DNA from: Alphaproteobacteria bacterium
GTDB taxonomy: Bacteria; Pseudomonadota; Alphaproteobacteria; JANQMY01
NCBI GenBank assembly: GCA_028289425.1
Contig: JANQPL010000017.1
Coordinates: 496,001 to 560,000 of the forward strand
Direction: 5' to 3'
Length of the DNA stretch: 64,000 bases
The notes beneath the pieces are model-generated. The model had not been told where the DNA came from and ran no database searches. It saw nothing but the letters and a program-made list of their open reading frames with translations. Below are positions 24,570 to 32,682 of the stretch, one piece after another (positions within the stretch are counted from its first letter, which is position 1; the number at the start of each line of letters is the position of its first letter). A program made the position numbers and the translations under genes.

Positions 24570-27047
24570 ATGGCAAAGTCCACCAAATATTTGCTCGGTC
24601 TTAGTGCGATTGCGTTATCGGTTGCGATGCCGGACATGACCGCATATGCCCAAATGGACGAAATCATCGTCACCGCGCGGAAGCGGGAAGAGAGTTTCCT
24701 GGATGTGCCGGTAGTGAGCAGCGTCTTTTCGGGCACTCAGCTTGAAAAGTTTGCTACGTCGGACTTCTTTAATCTCGCAGAACGCATTCCTGGTGTGGTC
24801 GTCGGCAATAACGTCGGCAGTACGGGTGCTAACGTCACAATTCGCGGTATCGGCAGCTCGTCATTTAATCCGTCCACGGATGGTGCCGTATCGGTCAATG
24901 TAGACGGGATGCAATTTAGCCATGGCGACGTATTGCGCTCGAGTTTCTTTGACGTTGCGCAAGTGGAAGTATTGAAAGGGCCTCAAGCCCTGTTTTTCGG
25001 CAAGAACAGCCCCGGCGGTATTCTCACGCTGCGTACAGCGGATCCGGGCGATGAGTTTGAGACACTTGCGCGTGTTGGCTACGAGTTTGAGGCGGACGAG
25101 ATCCTCAGTGAGGCAGTCGTTTCGGGTCCACTCACGGAACAGTTTGGCGCGCGCCTTGCCGCATCGTTCTCGGACCAAAAGGGTTTCTTTGAAAACGTCG
25201 CGCAGCCGACCCCGGGTTTGGGCGGTGCCGGACCGCGGTTCGACCGTTTCCCCGATGCGCAGACCCTTTTCGGCCGGCTCACGCTCAAATTTGAACCGAA
25301 TGAAATTTTCGATGCTCGACTAAAGGTCAGCTACGAGAAGCGAGAAATTGAAGGGGATGGCGGGACGGCGCAGATTGTTGGCTGCGACGTCGCCTTTGAT
25401 CCCTTCGAAAACTGTGCTCTTGACGACCAGATCGCCGTCTCCGACCTCGATCCGGCCGTATTCGGTGGTATCCCGGGACTCATTCCGGGTGTTCCCGGCG
25501 AAGGCGTTCCGTTCCAAGACACCTATCTGGCGTTCACGTCTTTGGAAATGAACATCAACCTAACCCCTGAGGTAACATTCACGTCGGTGACCGGGGCGTC
25601 GTTCAACGAGCACAATTTCTTGATCAACGGTACGTTCCAGCCGGGCACCGTCGATCAGCTCACGCCGTTTTTGCTACCGTTTCCGGGAAGTACAACCATT
25701 GCGGCGGCCAACGGTCACTATCAGCGCTACTTTACGCAGGAGGCCCGCCTCACCAGTGACTTCGAGGATCAACCGGTCAATTTCATGTTCGGCTTCTTCT
25801 TTGAAGATGGATACCAAAATCACGTGCGGGGCGTTCAGGTACCTGCCTTTGGCATCTTCAATCGGGATACCAATGAAGTTGATATCCGCACTTTCTCGGG
25901 CTTCGGCCAGCTTATCTGGGACGTCACGGACACGATCGAAGTTGCGGGTGGTCTTCGGTACACCAAAGAAATCAGAGATCTCCGCACATTTGATAGCGGC
26001 TTCGCGTTCACGCCGGGGCTAACGCCTGGGCCAGGTCTCGTGGCAAATGCGGTGCCGCAGATTCGAGCCGATAATGTGTCGCCGGAAGCGACCATCACCT
26101 GGCGCGCCCTGGATAACGTCACTGTTTTTGGTGCGTATAAGGAGGGTTTCAAGTCGGGTTCGTTCAATGTGGACCAGCCCTTGCCGACCGACCGTTCGTT
26201 TTCACCGGAAGAAGCTCGTGGCGGTGAAATTGGCGTTAAGGCTGCGTTGTTGAACGACACGCTACGCGTCAATATGGCGGGCTATTACTACAAATATGAC
26301 GATCTGCAGGTAAGCCGGCTCGTCAGCCTGCCTGGCGGCACCGGCACGCTGCTGCAGGTGGTCAACGCAGCTTCTGCGAAAGCCCGCGGCGTGGAAATGG
26401 ACATCACCTACGCGCCCGATCGTTTTGAGGGTCTTACCCTGTTTGGCGCGTTCAACTACAACAAAGGGGAGTTTGATGAGTTCAGAGACGCGGCCTGTTA
26501 TGGCGGTCAGACTACCGCTCAGGGATGTAATTTGAACTTCAGCGCAACAGCGAACCAAGTTGCCCCGGCTGTTTTCTTGGGCGGCTTCACGGCCCAGGAT
26601 CTGTCAGGCCAGAACCTTCCACGGGCGCCGGAATGGTCGTTCAATTTCGGGTTCGATCTTGACCGGCCCGTGCCGAACTCCGGGCTGATGGTTGGATTGT
26701 CGTCTTCCACGTCATTCACGGATGAAATGGTGCTGGACTCTTCATACAATCCACGATCTTTCCAGGACAGCTTCTTCAAGACCAACGCAAGTCTGCGTCT
26801 GTACGCTGACGACGAATCTTGGGAATTGGCGGTCATCGGCAACAATCTCAACAATGAGATTACGGCTTCGACCTGTGCCACAGGTCCCTTCGATCAGGGC
26901 GGCGGCTTAGTACCAAACCCAAGCGGCCTTCCGGTGAACCCGGTTGTCCCCGGCAGTTTCGACCAGGCCTTGTGCTTTGCCGAACCCGGCCGCGAGGTGT
27001 GGATCCGCGCAACAATCCGTCCGTGGCAATTGCTGAATCGGAACTGA
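24570..27047 (+). CDS. TonB-dependent outer-membrane receptor
   Basis: An outer-membrane barrel of 825 residues for energy-coupled uptake. The N-terminal signal peptide (MAKSTKYLLGLSAIALSVAM) is followed by the TonB box DEIIVTARKRE. The plug domain has VTIRGIGSSSFNPSTDG and LKGPQALFFGKNSPGG. The barrel ends in an aromatic-poor WQLLNRN, a slightly unusual C-terminus. ATG 24570 follows GGGGAGG; in-frame codons upstream lie in the operator region. Position in the regulon implies that the pathway substrate, or a large precursor, is imported here. Similar receptors import sterol-, terpene- or aromatic-type compounds in sphingomonads and relatives. Confidence 0.95.
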   Translation: MAKSTKYLLGLSAIALSVAMPDMTAYAQMDEIIVTARKREESFLDVPVVSSVFSGTQLEKFATSDFFNLAERIPGVVVGNNVGSTGANVTIRGIGSSSFNPSTDGAVSVNVDGMQFSHGDVLRSSFFDVAQVEVLKGPQALFFGKNSPGGILTLRTADPGDEFETLARVGYEFEADEILSEAVVSGPLTEQFGARLAASFSDQKGFFENVAQPTPGLGGAGPRFDRFPDAQTLFGRLTLKFEPNEIFDARLKVSYEKREIEGDGGTAQIVGCDVAFDPFENCALDDQIAVSDLDPAVFGGIPGLIPGVPGEGVPFQDTYLAFTSLEMNINLTPEVTFTSVTGASFNEHNFLINGTFQPGTVDQLTPFLLPFPGSTTIAAANGHYQRYFTQEARLTSDFEDQPVNFMFGFFFEDGYQNHVRGVQVPAFGIFNRDTNEVDIRTFSGFGQLIWDVTDTIEVAGGLRYTKEIRDLRTFDSGFAFTPGLTPGPGLVANAVPQIRADNVSPEATITWRALDNVTVFGAYKEGFKSGSFNVDQPLPTDRSFSPEEARGGEIGVKAALLNDTLRVNMAGYYYKYDDLQVSRLVSLPGGTGTLLQVVNAASAKARGVEMDITYAPDRFEGLTLFGAFNYNKGEFDEFRDAACYGGQTTAQGCNLNFSATANQVAPAVFLGGFTAQDLSGQNLPRAPEWSFNFGFDLDRPVPNSGLMVGLSSSTSFTDEMVLDSSYNPRSFQDSFFKTNASLRLYADDESWELAVIGNNLNNEITASTCATGPFDQGGGLVPNPSGLPVNPVVPGSFDQALCFAEPGREVWIRATIRPWQLLNRN

Positions 27048-27077
27048 TTTGGGCGCAGAAATCCTCCGACTAGACTA

Positions 27078-27114
27078 GGGCATGATTATGTTTCTCAGAA
27101 ACATGATCATGCCC
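27078..27114. repeat. Long near-perfect palindrome
   Basis: Two 18-bp arms (27078-27095 and 27097-27114) around a single base, with one mismatch. The arms begin GGGCATGAT and end ATCATGCCC. It lies 30 bp after the TonB receptor stop and upstream of the terminator. It resembles dispersed alphaproteobacterial intergenic palindromes and may stabilise the 3' end of the receptor mRNA. Confidence 0.7.
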
Positions 27115-27181
27115 AGATTCTTTGTTGGTCGCGCGATCGGGCGGTTAACCGGATTCCACTTAACCTGATCGCGCTCAAGGA

Positions 27182-27214
27182 AAGGCCCGCCATGATCCGG
27201 CGGGCCTTCTTTTT
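27182..27214 (+). terminator. Rho-independent terminator after the TonB receptor
   Basis: A perfect 10-bp GC-rich stem (27182-27191 with 27199-27208), a 7-base loop ATGATCC and then CTTTTT. It ends the receptor transcription unit and insulates the P450 that follows. Confidence 0.9.
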
Positions 27215-27283
27215 GGCCGGACTTCGAAGCTTTCGGTTCCAAATTCCCTTTGTCGATCGGCTGCTGCTTATGCTAAAAATACT

Positions 27284-27294
27284 CAACAGAGTTG
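27284..27294. promoter_or_regulatory. Operator CAACAGAGTTG (site 8)
   Basis: Nine of ten arm positions agree with the family. It ends only 18 bp before the P450 start, so a bound repressor would block transcription or initiation directly. Confidence 0.6.
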
Positions 27295-27312
27295 TTCAAT
27301 TAAGAGGTTGCC

Positions 27313-28548
27313 ATGACCCTGTCGCAAGAATTTCAACCCATTGGACAAGACCACCCCCAGCTGCTCGGCTTTCTGAAGCGGGCGCGGGAGGAAGACCCCG
27401 TTTTCTTTTGGGAAGAACAGGGCATCTGGGTCGTCACCAATTATGACGATGTGGATACCGTGATGAGTGATGCTGACCATTTCACGGCCGAAGGCAATTT
27501 GGGCGTGATGAATGAAGGCTATTGCGACGAGGCGCGGGAGATACTCTCCACGGGCATCGATTGGATCAACGTGCCCCAGATCAACGACACGGAAGGTAAG
27601 ACACACGCACGATTGCGGACGGTGATGCAGGAAATTCTCTCGCCGAAACGTGTCCGCGACATGGAGCCCAAGATAAAGCGCAACGTCTCGGCGCTGATAG
27701 ACAAATTCGTAGACAGAAAATCATGTGAGTTTGTGCAAGAGTTTTCGTATCCGCTCCCGGTACAAGTGATCTTCGATTTGATCGGATTTGAGTCGACCGA
27801 TCACGACCTCGAGAAGCTCCAACTGTGGAGTGACGATATGTTCCGCCTGTGGCTTGCCCCTCTTACGGCGGAAGAACAAGTGGTGTGCGCCCGCCACGCC
27901 GTACAGTTTCAAGAGTACATTCGAACGCTCTTGAACGAACGCCGTCAATCGCCGCGCGACGACTTGTTGACGGGCTTTGCGCTCGAATTGGCGGGGAACA
28001 ATGCGCGCGTGAGCGAAGACGAAGTGATCCTCATGTTTCCCATGAACATTATTGGGGCCGGTCACGAGACCACTAAAGCGGCGCTGACAAATGCCCTCTA
28101 CCACATGCTTCACGTGCCGGAGCGTTGGCAGGCGATCATCGATGATCCTGACACCATTCCCAACACCGTCGAGGAAACGCTGCGTTTCGACGGATCGGTG
28201 TTGGCGTGGTATCGCACCGTTAAAGATGGTGTGACGCTCGGTGGCAAAGAACTTAGGCCAGGTGACAAAGTGATGGCCATCTTAGGGTCCGCTAATCACG
28301 ATGAATCCAAGTTCGACAATCCCAGCGACTTCTGCCCTATGCGGGCAAAGCGGCCAAAGCAAATGACGTTCAGTACCGGGCGGCATTTCTGTTTGGGCGC
28401 TCCGCTGGCGCGGCTTGAAATGCAGATTGCCCTGGAAGAGTTGTCTATCCGATTGCCGGGGTTGAGGCTGAAGAAGGATCAGCCGCTTCGCTACATGGAA
28501 TCCGTGGCAACCCGTGTGATTACTGAGCTCCATCTTGAATGGGATTAG
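27313..28548 (+). CDS. Cytochrome P450
   Basis: A complete 411-residue bacterial P450. The I-helix reads GAGHETT, the K-helix EETLR and the haem loop FSTGRHFCLG with the thiolate cysteine. A hydrophobic, relatively acidic N-terminus without membrane anchor marks it as soluble. It is distinct from the partial P450 at the left edge (shared only in family motifs). The ferredoxin at 32683 is a likely electron donor. The adjacent VOC gene follows 35 bp later in the same direction. Confidence 0.96.
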   Translation: MTLSQEFQPIGQDHPQLLGFLKRAREEDPVFFWEEQGIWVVTNYDDVDTVMSDADHFTAEGNLGVMNEGYCDEAREILSTGIDWINVPQINDTEGKTHARLRTVMQEILSPKRVRDMEPKIKRNVSALIDKFVDRKSCEFVQEFSYPLPVQVIFDLIGFESTDHDLEKLQLWSDDMFRLWLAPLTAEEQVVCARHAVQFQEYIRTLLNERRQSPRDDLLTGFALELAGNNARVSEDEVILMFPMNIIGAGHETTKAALTNALYHMLHVPERWQAIIDDPDTIPNTVEETLRFDGSVLAWYRTVKDGVTLGGKELRPGDKVMAILGSANHDESKFDNPSDFCPMRAKRPKQMTFSTGRHFCLGAPLARLEMQIALEELSIRLPGLRLKKDQPLRYMESVATRVITELHLEWD

Positions 28549-28583
28549 GTCCCGATTTTGGACTACCCGCGTGAGAACAAAAC

Positions 28584-29081
28584 ATGCAGCGTCCATCAAG
28601 GCAATTTGGCAAGTTTCTCAAGGACACAATACAGATCGCTTATGTGACGCACGATTTGGAGGCGGCGATCGATGTACTAAGCGAAAAAGTCGGCATTCGC
28701 GACTTTATGAAAACGGGTGCCGTTGAAGCAGATTTGGGGGGCGGGGCCATCGGCGAACTGAGTGTCGCCATGGCCTATTGCGGCAACACGCAATACGAAC
28801 TTATCCAACCAATCTCCGGTGCGGTGGACGTACATCGGAACGGTCTGCCGACGGATGAAGGGTCGGTACTCGTATTTCATCATGTGTCCTACTTTGCGCG
28901 CAGCCGGGAGGATTTAGAAACGGTCCGGCCGATTGTTCTTGGCGACCGGACGGCGCCGGTTTTCGGTGAGTTCGGTGAAGAGTCTGCTTTCTTCTATGTG
29001 GATGAACGCCCCACGCTCGGACACTATGTGGAATACCAGTATTCAGAACCGGCCTATGATGCGCTGATCCCACGCAACTGA
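28584..29081 (+). CDS. VOC family protein (glyoxalase-like)
   Basis: A 165-residue VOC-fold protein. The first half has IAYVTHDLEAAIDVLSEKVGI, read as a VOC opening strand, and the second half HHVSYFARSREDLE; the end YVEYQYSEPAYDAL supplies a glutamate. It aligns with 3-demethylubiquinone-type/glyoxalase_4 proteins rather than with ring-cleaving dioxygenases. It is transcribed with the P450 and convergent with the mutase genes, whose small-subunit gene ends 7 bp away. The function is not assignable. Confidence 0.78.
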   Translation: MQRPSRQFGKFLKDTIQIAYVTHDLEAAIDVLSEKVGIRDFMKTGAVEADLGGGAIGELSVAMAYCGNTQYELIQPISGAVDVHRNGLPTDEGSVLVFHHVSYFARSREDLETVRPIVLGDRTAPVFGEFGEESAFFYVDERPTLGHYVEYQYSEPAYDALIPRN

Positions 29082-29088
29082 CAGAGGC

Positions 29089-29499
29089 TCAGGCGGTTTC
29101 GGTTCTCTTTGATCGGACGAGATCGCGCAGCGTGTCGATGATTTGATCGTCTGACGGCGCGCCGTTGAAGACTGCACTCACGCCAAGTGCTTTCATTCTT
29201 TCCGCATCCGACGCGGTGATCACGGAGCCGCCGATGACGACGGGGCGGTCATCGCCGCGCTCCTTCAGTTTTTCAAGGAGCTCCGGCACCATGTCCAGAT
29301 ATTCCCAAGAATGGCAGCTAATGCCGATTACATCGACACCTGCTTGGGCTGCCTCTTCTGCTATGCTGTCGGGCGTATTAAAGCGACCCACATAGGTCAC
29401 ACGCATCTGTGCTTCTTCCAGCATTCGGCGCACGGCAACGGCACCGTTCTCATGCTGGTCAAGACCAAGCGTTCCAATCAAGAAGTGCTCGCGTTCCAT
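29089..29499 (-). CDS. Adenosylcobalamin-binding small subunit of an acyl-CoA mutase
   Basis: A 136-residue B12-binding domain, the length of the small subunits of isobutyryl-CoA and 2-hydroxyisobutyryl-CoA mutase. The cobalt-ligand motif D-x-H-x2-G is LDQHENG (Asp14, His16, Gly19), followed by GISCHS and VIGGS, the S-x-L and GG equivalents. The ATG at 29499 overlaps the large-subunit stop (TGATG), so the two subunits are translationally coupled. No GTPase chaperone (MeaB type) is encoded nearby. Confidence 0.92.
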   Translation of the reverse strand: MEREHFLIGTLGLDQHENGAVAVRRMLEEAQMRVTYVGRFNTPDSIAEEAAQAGVDVIGISCHSWEYLDMVPELLEKLKERGDDRPVVIGGSVITASDAERMKALGVSAVFNGAPSDDQIIDTLRDLVRSKRTETA

Positions 29500-31091
29500 C
29501 AAGCGACTGCTTTCATTGGGGGCTCGACCCGGCCATAATAGTCATAGTCGAGGCCAAGGGCTTGTCGAGCCGTGCCTTTGAGTTCGCCGAACGTAACGTC
29601 GGCGCGCAGCGCATCGCGCACCGCTTCAATAATGTTGGCATCGCCCTCAACCGCATCGGCAAATCGTTTCAGTGCGTCATTCACGCGGTCCATCGATCGA
29701 GTCTTCTTCCAAGCGATAATCTCTTCCACATGTGAAAGGTACGGTTCGATCTTTCGTTCCGCCACGTCACGCAACAGGGTGTCTTGCTCCTCGGGAACGG
29801 CGTGGCAGTTCACGCCCACCACCGGTTGCCGGCCCTTTGAAACATCGCGCTGCTGTTTTGCCATGGCTTGTTGAAAGACGTCGGCAAAGACACCCTTTCT
29901 TTCGAGCTCCTCCGGATCGCCCATATCCTCGAACTCTTTCACGCGCGCGACGATGCGGTTTTCCATTTCGTCTGTGAGGCTTTCAACAAAATAGGACCCA
30001 CCCAGAGGATCGGTGACCTTTCCGGGCAATGCCTCAAGCGACAAGATTTGCTGCGTGCGCAGACCGACCATATGGGCTTCCGGCGATGGCGTGCGGAAGG
30101 CTTCGTCGAAGGTGGAAATTTCCATCGCTTGGACGCCGGCCAAGGCCAGCGCCATGGCCTGCATGCTGCCGCGAATGATATTGTTTGCCGGTTGTTGCGC
30201 TGTGAGCGACAACCCTGAAGTATGGCTGGTCACCACAACGGCCAGGGAGCGCGGGTCTTTTGCCCCGAACTCGTCGCGCATCATCTTTGAGTAGATGCGG
30301 CGTGTGGCACGGATCTTTGCAATCTCTTCGAAGAAGTCCATCCCGCAATTGACGAGAATGGCGATGCGTGGGGCGAAGGAATCTATATCCAGCCCGCGCT
30401 CCAACAGGCGGCGCGTGAGAAATCTGATCTGCAAGAATCCAAGTGCCATTTCCTCGACCGGATCGTTGCCTGACTCGCTGAAGAAATAGGTGTCTTCGAT
30501 GTAAGAATGATATTTCGGCATGTACTTGGTGCAAAACTCGATGGAGTCGAGCGCAACGCGTGTACGAAACTCCACCGGAAAATGCACCGCGTAGCAGCAT
30601 GACTCCACGTAGAGTGGGGCGTGGATCAAAGAGCCGCGCAACTTCTCGAGAGGGAAATTCAACTCTTCGGCCGCCAGAGCGGTTGCGGCAACGGTCGTCA
30701 GTGGATTGAGCGAACAGGAAATCGACACCTTATCGAGAGGAATGTCTCTCAGCAGATCCGTCATATCCTGCCGCCGGCACACGGAAACGCCTTGGGTGCC
30801 GCAGGAGACGCGAGCGAGCGGATGATCGGGATCCAGTCCCGCAGCGGAGCCGGCGTCACCGATTACGTCCAGACCGGTTGATCCGTGTTCGATCAAGTAT
30901 TTGAACTGTTCATTGGATTTCTTGGCGGGACCCTCGCCCGATAATTCGCGGTGTATCAATCCAGCCGCGGCTGTCGCACGGCGTCCGCGTGTAAAGGGAA
31001 ATTCGCCGGGCCGTTCGGCATTCTCGTCCGCATCCATATAGTAAGGCTGCAGTTCAATACCGGAGCGCGTTGTTGGATGCGCGTTGTTCAT
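29499..31091 (-). CDS. Acyl-CoA mutase large subunit, divergent
   Basis: The 530-residue TIM-barrel subunit of a B12-dependent carbon-skeleton mutase. Family landmarks are intact: FPFTRG (31-36), HTSGLSLTAQQ (290-300) and DPLGGSYFVE (361-370). The substrate pocket is not. The TMYRxRxWTxRQ stretch of known members is replaced by TAAAGLIHREL with a two-residue deletion. The QxDxxKEY helix reads IHAPLYVE, and the GYH motif reads TYF (His to Phe203). The enzyme should therefore rearrange an acyl-CoA unlike methylmalonyl-, isobutyryl- or hydroxyisobutyryl-CoA. ATG 31091 lies 10 bp after the epimerase-like gene. Confidence 0.88.
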   Translation of the reverse strand: MNNAHPTTRSGIELQPYYMDADENAERPGEFPFTRGRRATAAAGLIHRELSGEGPAKKSNEQFKYLIEHGSTGLDVIGDAGSAAGLDPDHPLARVSCGTQGVSVCRRQDMTDLLRDIPLDKVSISCSLNPLTTVAATALAAEELNFPLEKLRGSLIHAPLYVESCCYAVHFPVEFRTRVALDSIEFCTKYMPKYHSYIEDTYFFSESGNDPVEEMALGFLQIRFLTRRLLERGLDIDSFAPRIAILVNCGMDFFEEIAKIRATRRIYSKMMRDEFGAKDPRSLAVVVTSHTSGLSLTAQQPANNIIRGSMQAMALALAGVQAMEISTFDEAFRTPSPEAHMVGLRTQQILSLEALPGKVTDPLGGSYFVESLTDEMENRIVARVKEFEDMGDPEELERKGVFADVFQQAMAKQQRDVSKGRQPVVGVNCHAVPEEQDTLLRDVAERKIEPYLSHVEEIIAWKKTRSMDRVNDALKRFADAVEGDANIIEAVRDALRADVTFGELKGTARQALGLDYDYYGRVEPPMKAVA

Positions 31092-31101
31092 GTCTTTGCC
31101 G

Positions 31102-31545
31102 TTAGTCACTTTGCACGCCCCCTTTAAGCCATTCGGTGACGCCTTCCACAATGATTCCATTCGACGATTTTGGATGTGTGAGCCATCTGGGTTCATCTCC
31201 TTCGGTCGCGGGCGGGCGGGCGATCACCGTTAGTCCTTTATCTTTAAGGGTCGAGGCGGTGGCGTCCACATCGCTGACCACGCCGCACAAATGGTAAAAA
31301 CCCTCTCCGCTTCGCTTGAGCCGCTTGGCCACTGGATTTGACATATCCTCCTTGTTCAGCGGCTCCATGAATTCCAAAACCATGCGTTGTTCCTGGCCGG
31401 GTACGGCGAGCATCACGCAATGGATACCTTCGCTCTCCGACCGGTATTCTTTGACCCTTTCGAAGCCAAATGCCTCCTGCCACAGAGCCAATGCTTTGTT
31501 CATGTCTTGGACGACGATCCCAATATGACTGATGCGATCAAACAT
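31102..31545 (-). CDS. Methylmalonyl-CoA-epimerase-like VOC protein
   Basis: A VOC protein of 147 residues. HIGIVVQDMNKAL at the N-terminus, LEFMEPL, GEGFYHLCGVV, and HPKSSNGIIVE at the C-terminus repeat the layout of methylmalonyl-CoA epimerase, with metal-ligand candidates at the two histidines and the last glutamate. It is the first gene of the mutase operon, which strengthens the idea that it epimerises the alpha-carbon of the mutase substrate or product. Known mutase-epimerase pairs act on methylmalonyl-CoA; the divergent pocket of this mutase makes another acyl-CoA likely. Confidence 0.85.
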   Translation of the reverse strand: MFDRISHIGIVVQDMNKALALWQEAFGFERVKEYRSESEGIHCVMLAVPGQEQRMVLEFMEPLNKEDMSNPVAKRLKRSGEGFYHLCGVVSDVDATASTLKDKGLTVIARPPATEGDEPRWLTHPKSSNGIIVEGVTEWLKGGVQSD

Positions 31546-31581
31546 AGCGGTCTGCCCCAACATTGAATATTTCTAACTAAA

Positions 31582-31592
31582 CAACATAGTTG
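31582..31592. promoter_or_regulatory. Operator CAACATAGTTG (site 9)
   Basis: Nine of ten arm positions agree with CAACA-N-TGTTG. It lies 37 bp upstream of the epimerase-mutase operon on the minus strand. Confidence 0.6.
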
Positions 31593-31640
31593 ATTACTAA
31601 CCAAAAAACAATATCGGGCTGGAAGGGCCAGCAGAGGCGA

Positions 31641-32438
31641 TCATTCCTCTTTTATGGTCTTCCGCATCCATTTCAGCCCCGCCTTGGCCTCGTCGCGCGA
31701 GAACATGAACCCCTCTATGGCCAACCAATTGTCCAGCGCGGGCCGTGCGCGTTCGAGCCAATGGTTACAGGCCCGTTTGGTCCACGCTAAGGCCATGTGG
31801 TCGCGCTGGGCTAATTCATCTGCCAATGACAGTGCTTCGTCCATTAGCTGCGCGTGGGGAATGGCGGCGCTGACAAGACCGATGCTCTCTGCCGTCGCTG
31901 CGTCCAACGTGTCGGCTTTAAACAAATGAAGTTTCGCCTTCATGGGGCTGGTGAGCAGGGGCCACAAAAACACTTCGGGTCCCGACAACACGCTCAGATT
32001 GAGTTGTGCGCCGGCCAAAATGCGGGCTTTGTCGGACATGAATACGACATCGCTGGATAGAGCCATTCCTAGCCCGCCCCCGAGCATGTCGCCATTGACG
32101 GCCGTGATGACAGGCTTGTCCAGATCCATCAGTTGACGGAGGACCCTTGCAAAGTCACGGCTTGAGGCAATGGAGCCATCGATGTCCTCTGTAAACGTGT
32201 CCAGAAGTTCAATATCGCCGCCTACCGAGAAGGCCTTCCCAGCGCCTGTCACCACAATGATTTTTGTTTCGGCATCGCGGTCAACTCGGTGCCACAATTC
32301 GCGCAGCTCGGAAACCATCGCTTCGCTAAACGCGTTGAGGGAATCCGGCCTGTTGAGGGTCACGACAAGGACGCCGTTCGGCCGGCGTTCCGCCATCAAT
32401 TCAGTGAAATCGGAATAGTCAAATCGGGTCTTCGCCAT
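31641..32438 (-). CDS. Enoyl-CoA hydratase/isomerase family protein
   Basis: A crotonase-fold protein of 265 residues. The oxyanion-hole strands are AFSVGGDIELL and NGDMLGGGLGMAL. The Glu usually found near the second loop is replaced (LSVLSGPEVFLWPLL), so hydration, isomerisation or a retro-Claisen reaction are all possible. ATG 32438 is chosen behind GGGCAG; a longer frame reaches 32600 but runs through operator site 10. It lies upstream of the mutase operon in the same direction and has its own promoter region. Confidence 0.88.
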   Translation of the reverse strand: MAKTRFDYSDFTELMAERRPNGVLVVTLNRPDSLNAFSEAMVSELRELWHRVDRDAETKIIVVTGAGKAFSVGGDIELLDTFTEDIDGSIASSRDFARVLRQLMDLDKPVITAVNGDMLGGGLGMALSSDVVFMSDKARILAGAQLNLSVLSGPEVFLWPLLTSPMKAKLHLFKADTLDAATAESIGLVSAAIPHAQLMDEALSLADELAQRDHMALAWTKRACNHWLERARPALDNWLAIEGFMFSRDEAKAGLKWMRKTIKEE

Positions 32439-32474
32439 GATTCTGCCCTTGGGCTGATGAGGGATATTAATAAT

Positions 32475-32485
32475 CGACAATGTTG
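32475..32485. promoter_or_regulatory. Operator CGACAATGTTG (site 10)
   Basis: Nine of ten arm positions agree with the family, and it extends to a 14-bp inverted repeat CGACAATGTTGTCG. It lies 37 bp before the minus-strand crotonase, the same distance as site 9 from its gene. Confidence 0.65.
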
Positions 32486-32620
32486 TCGGGTATCTTATCG
32501 TCCAACTGGGCGCCGGATCTAGCCTAATTGGCGGGATTCCTGCCCTTGGCGTAATCGAGCCGATTGCCGGTGTCGGTCTTCCGGCTTGAGTGCGGCTCAA
32601 TTCCTTGATAAGTTAATTAA

Positions 32621-32631
32621 CAACAGTGTTG
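32621..32631. promoter_or_regulatory. Operator palindrome CAACAGTGTTG (site 11)
   Basis: A perfect copy identical to site 1. It stands about 50 bp before the ferredoxin gene and opens the transcription unit ferredoxin-SDR-AveC-like. Confidence 0.7.
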
Positions 32632-32682
32632 ATCAATTCATTTTGGATGTGGATCCGCGTGGAGTGGTGGCGGGACCGGCGA

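Noticed and set aside
29499-31091. Methylmalonyl-CoA mutase
   Set aside because: Size and B12 subunit fit the isobutyryl/hydroxyisobutyryl type, and the methylmalonyl-binding motifs are missing.
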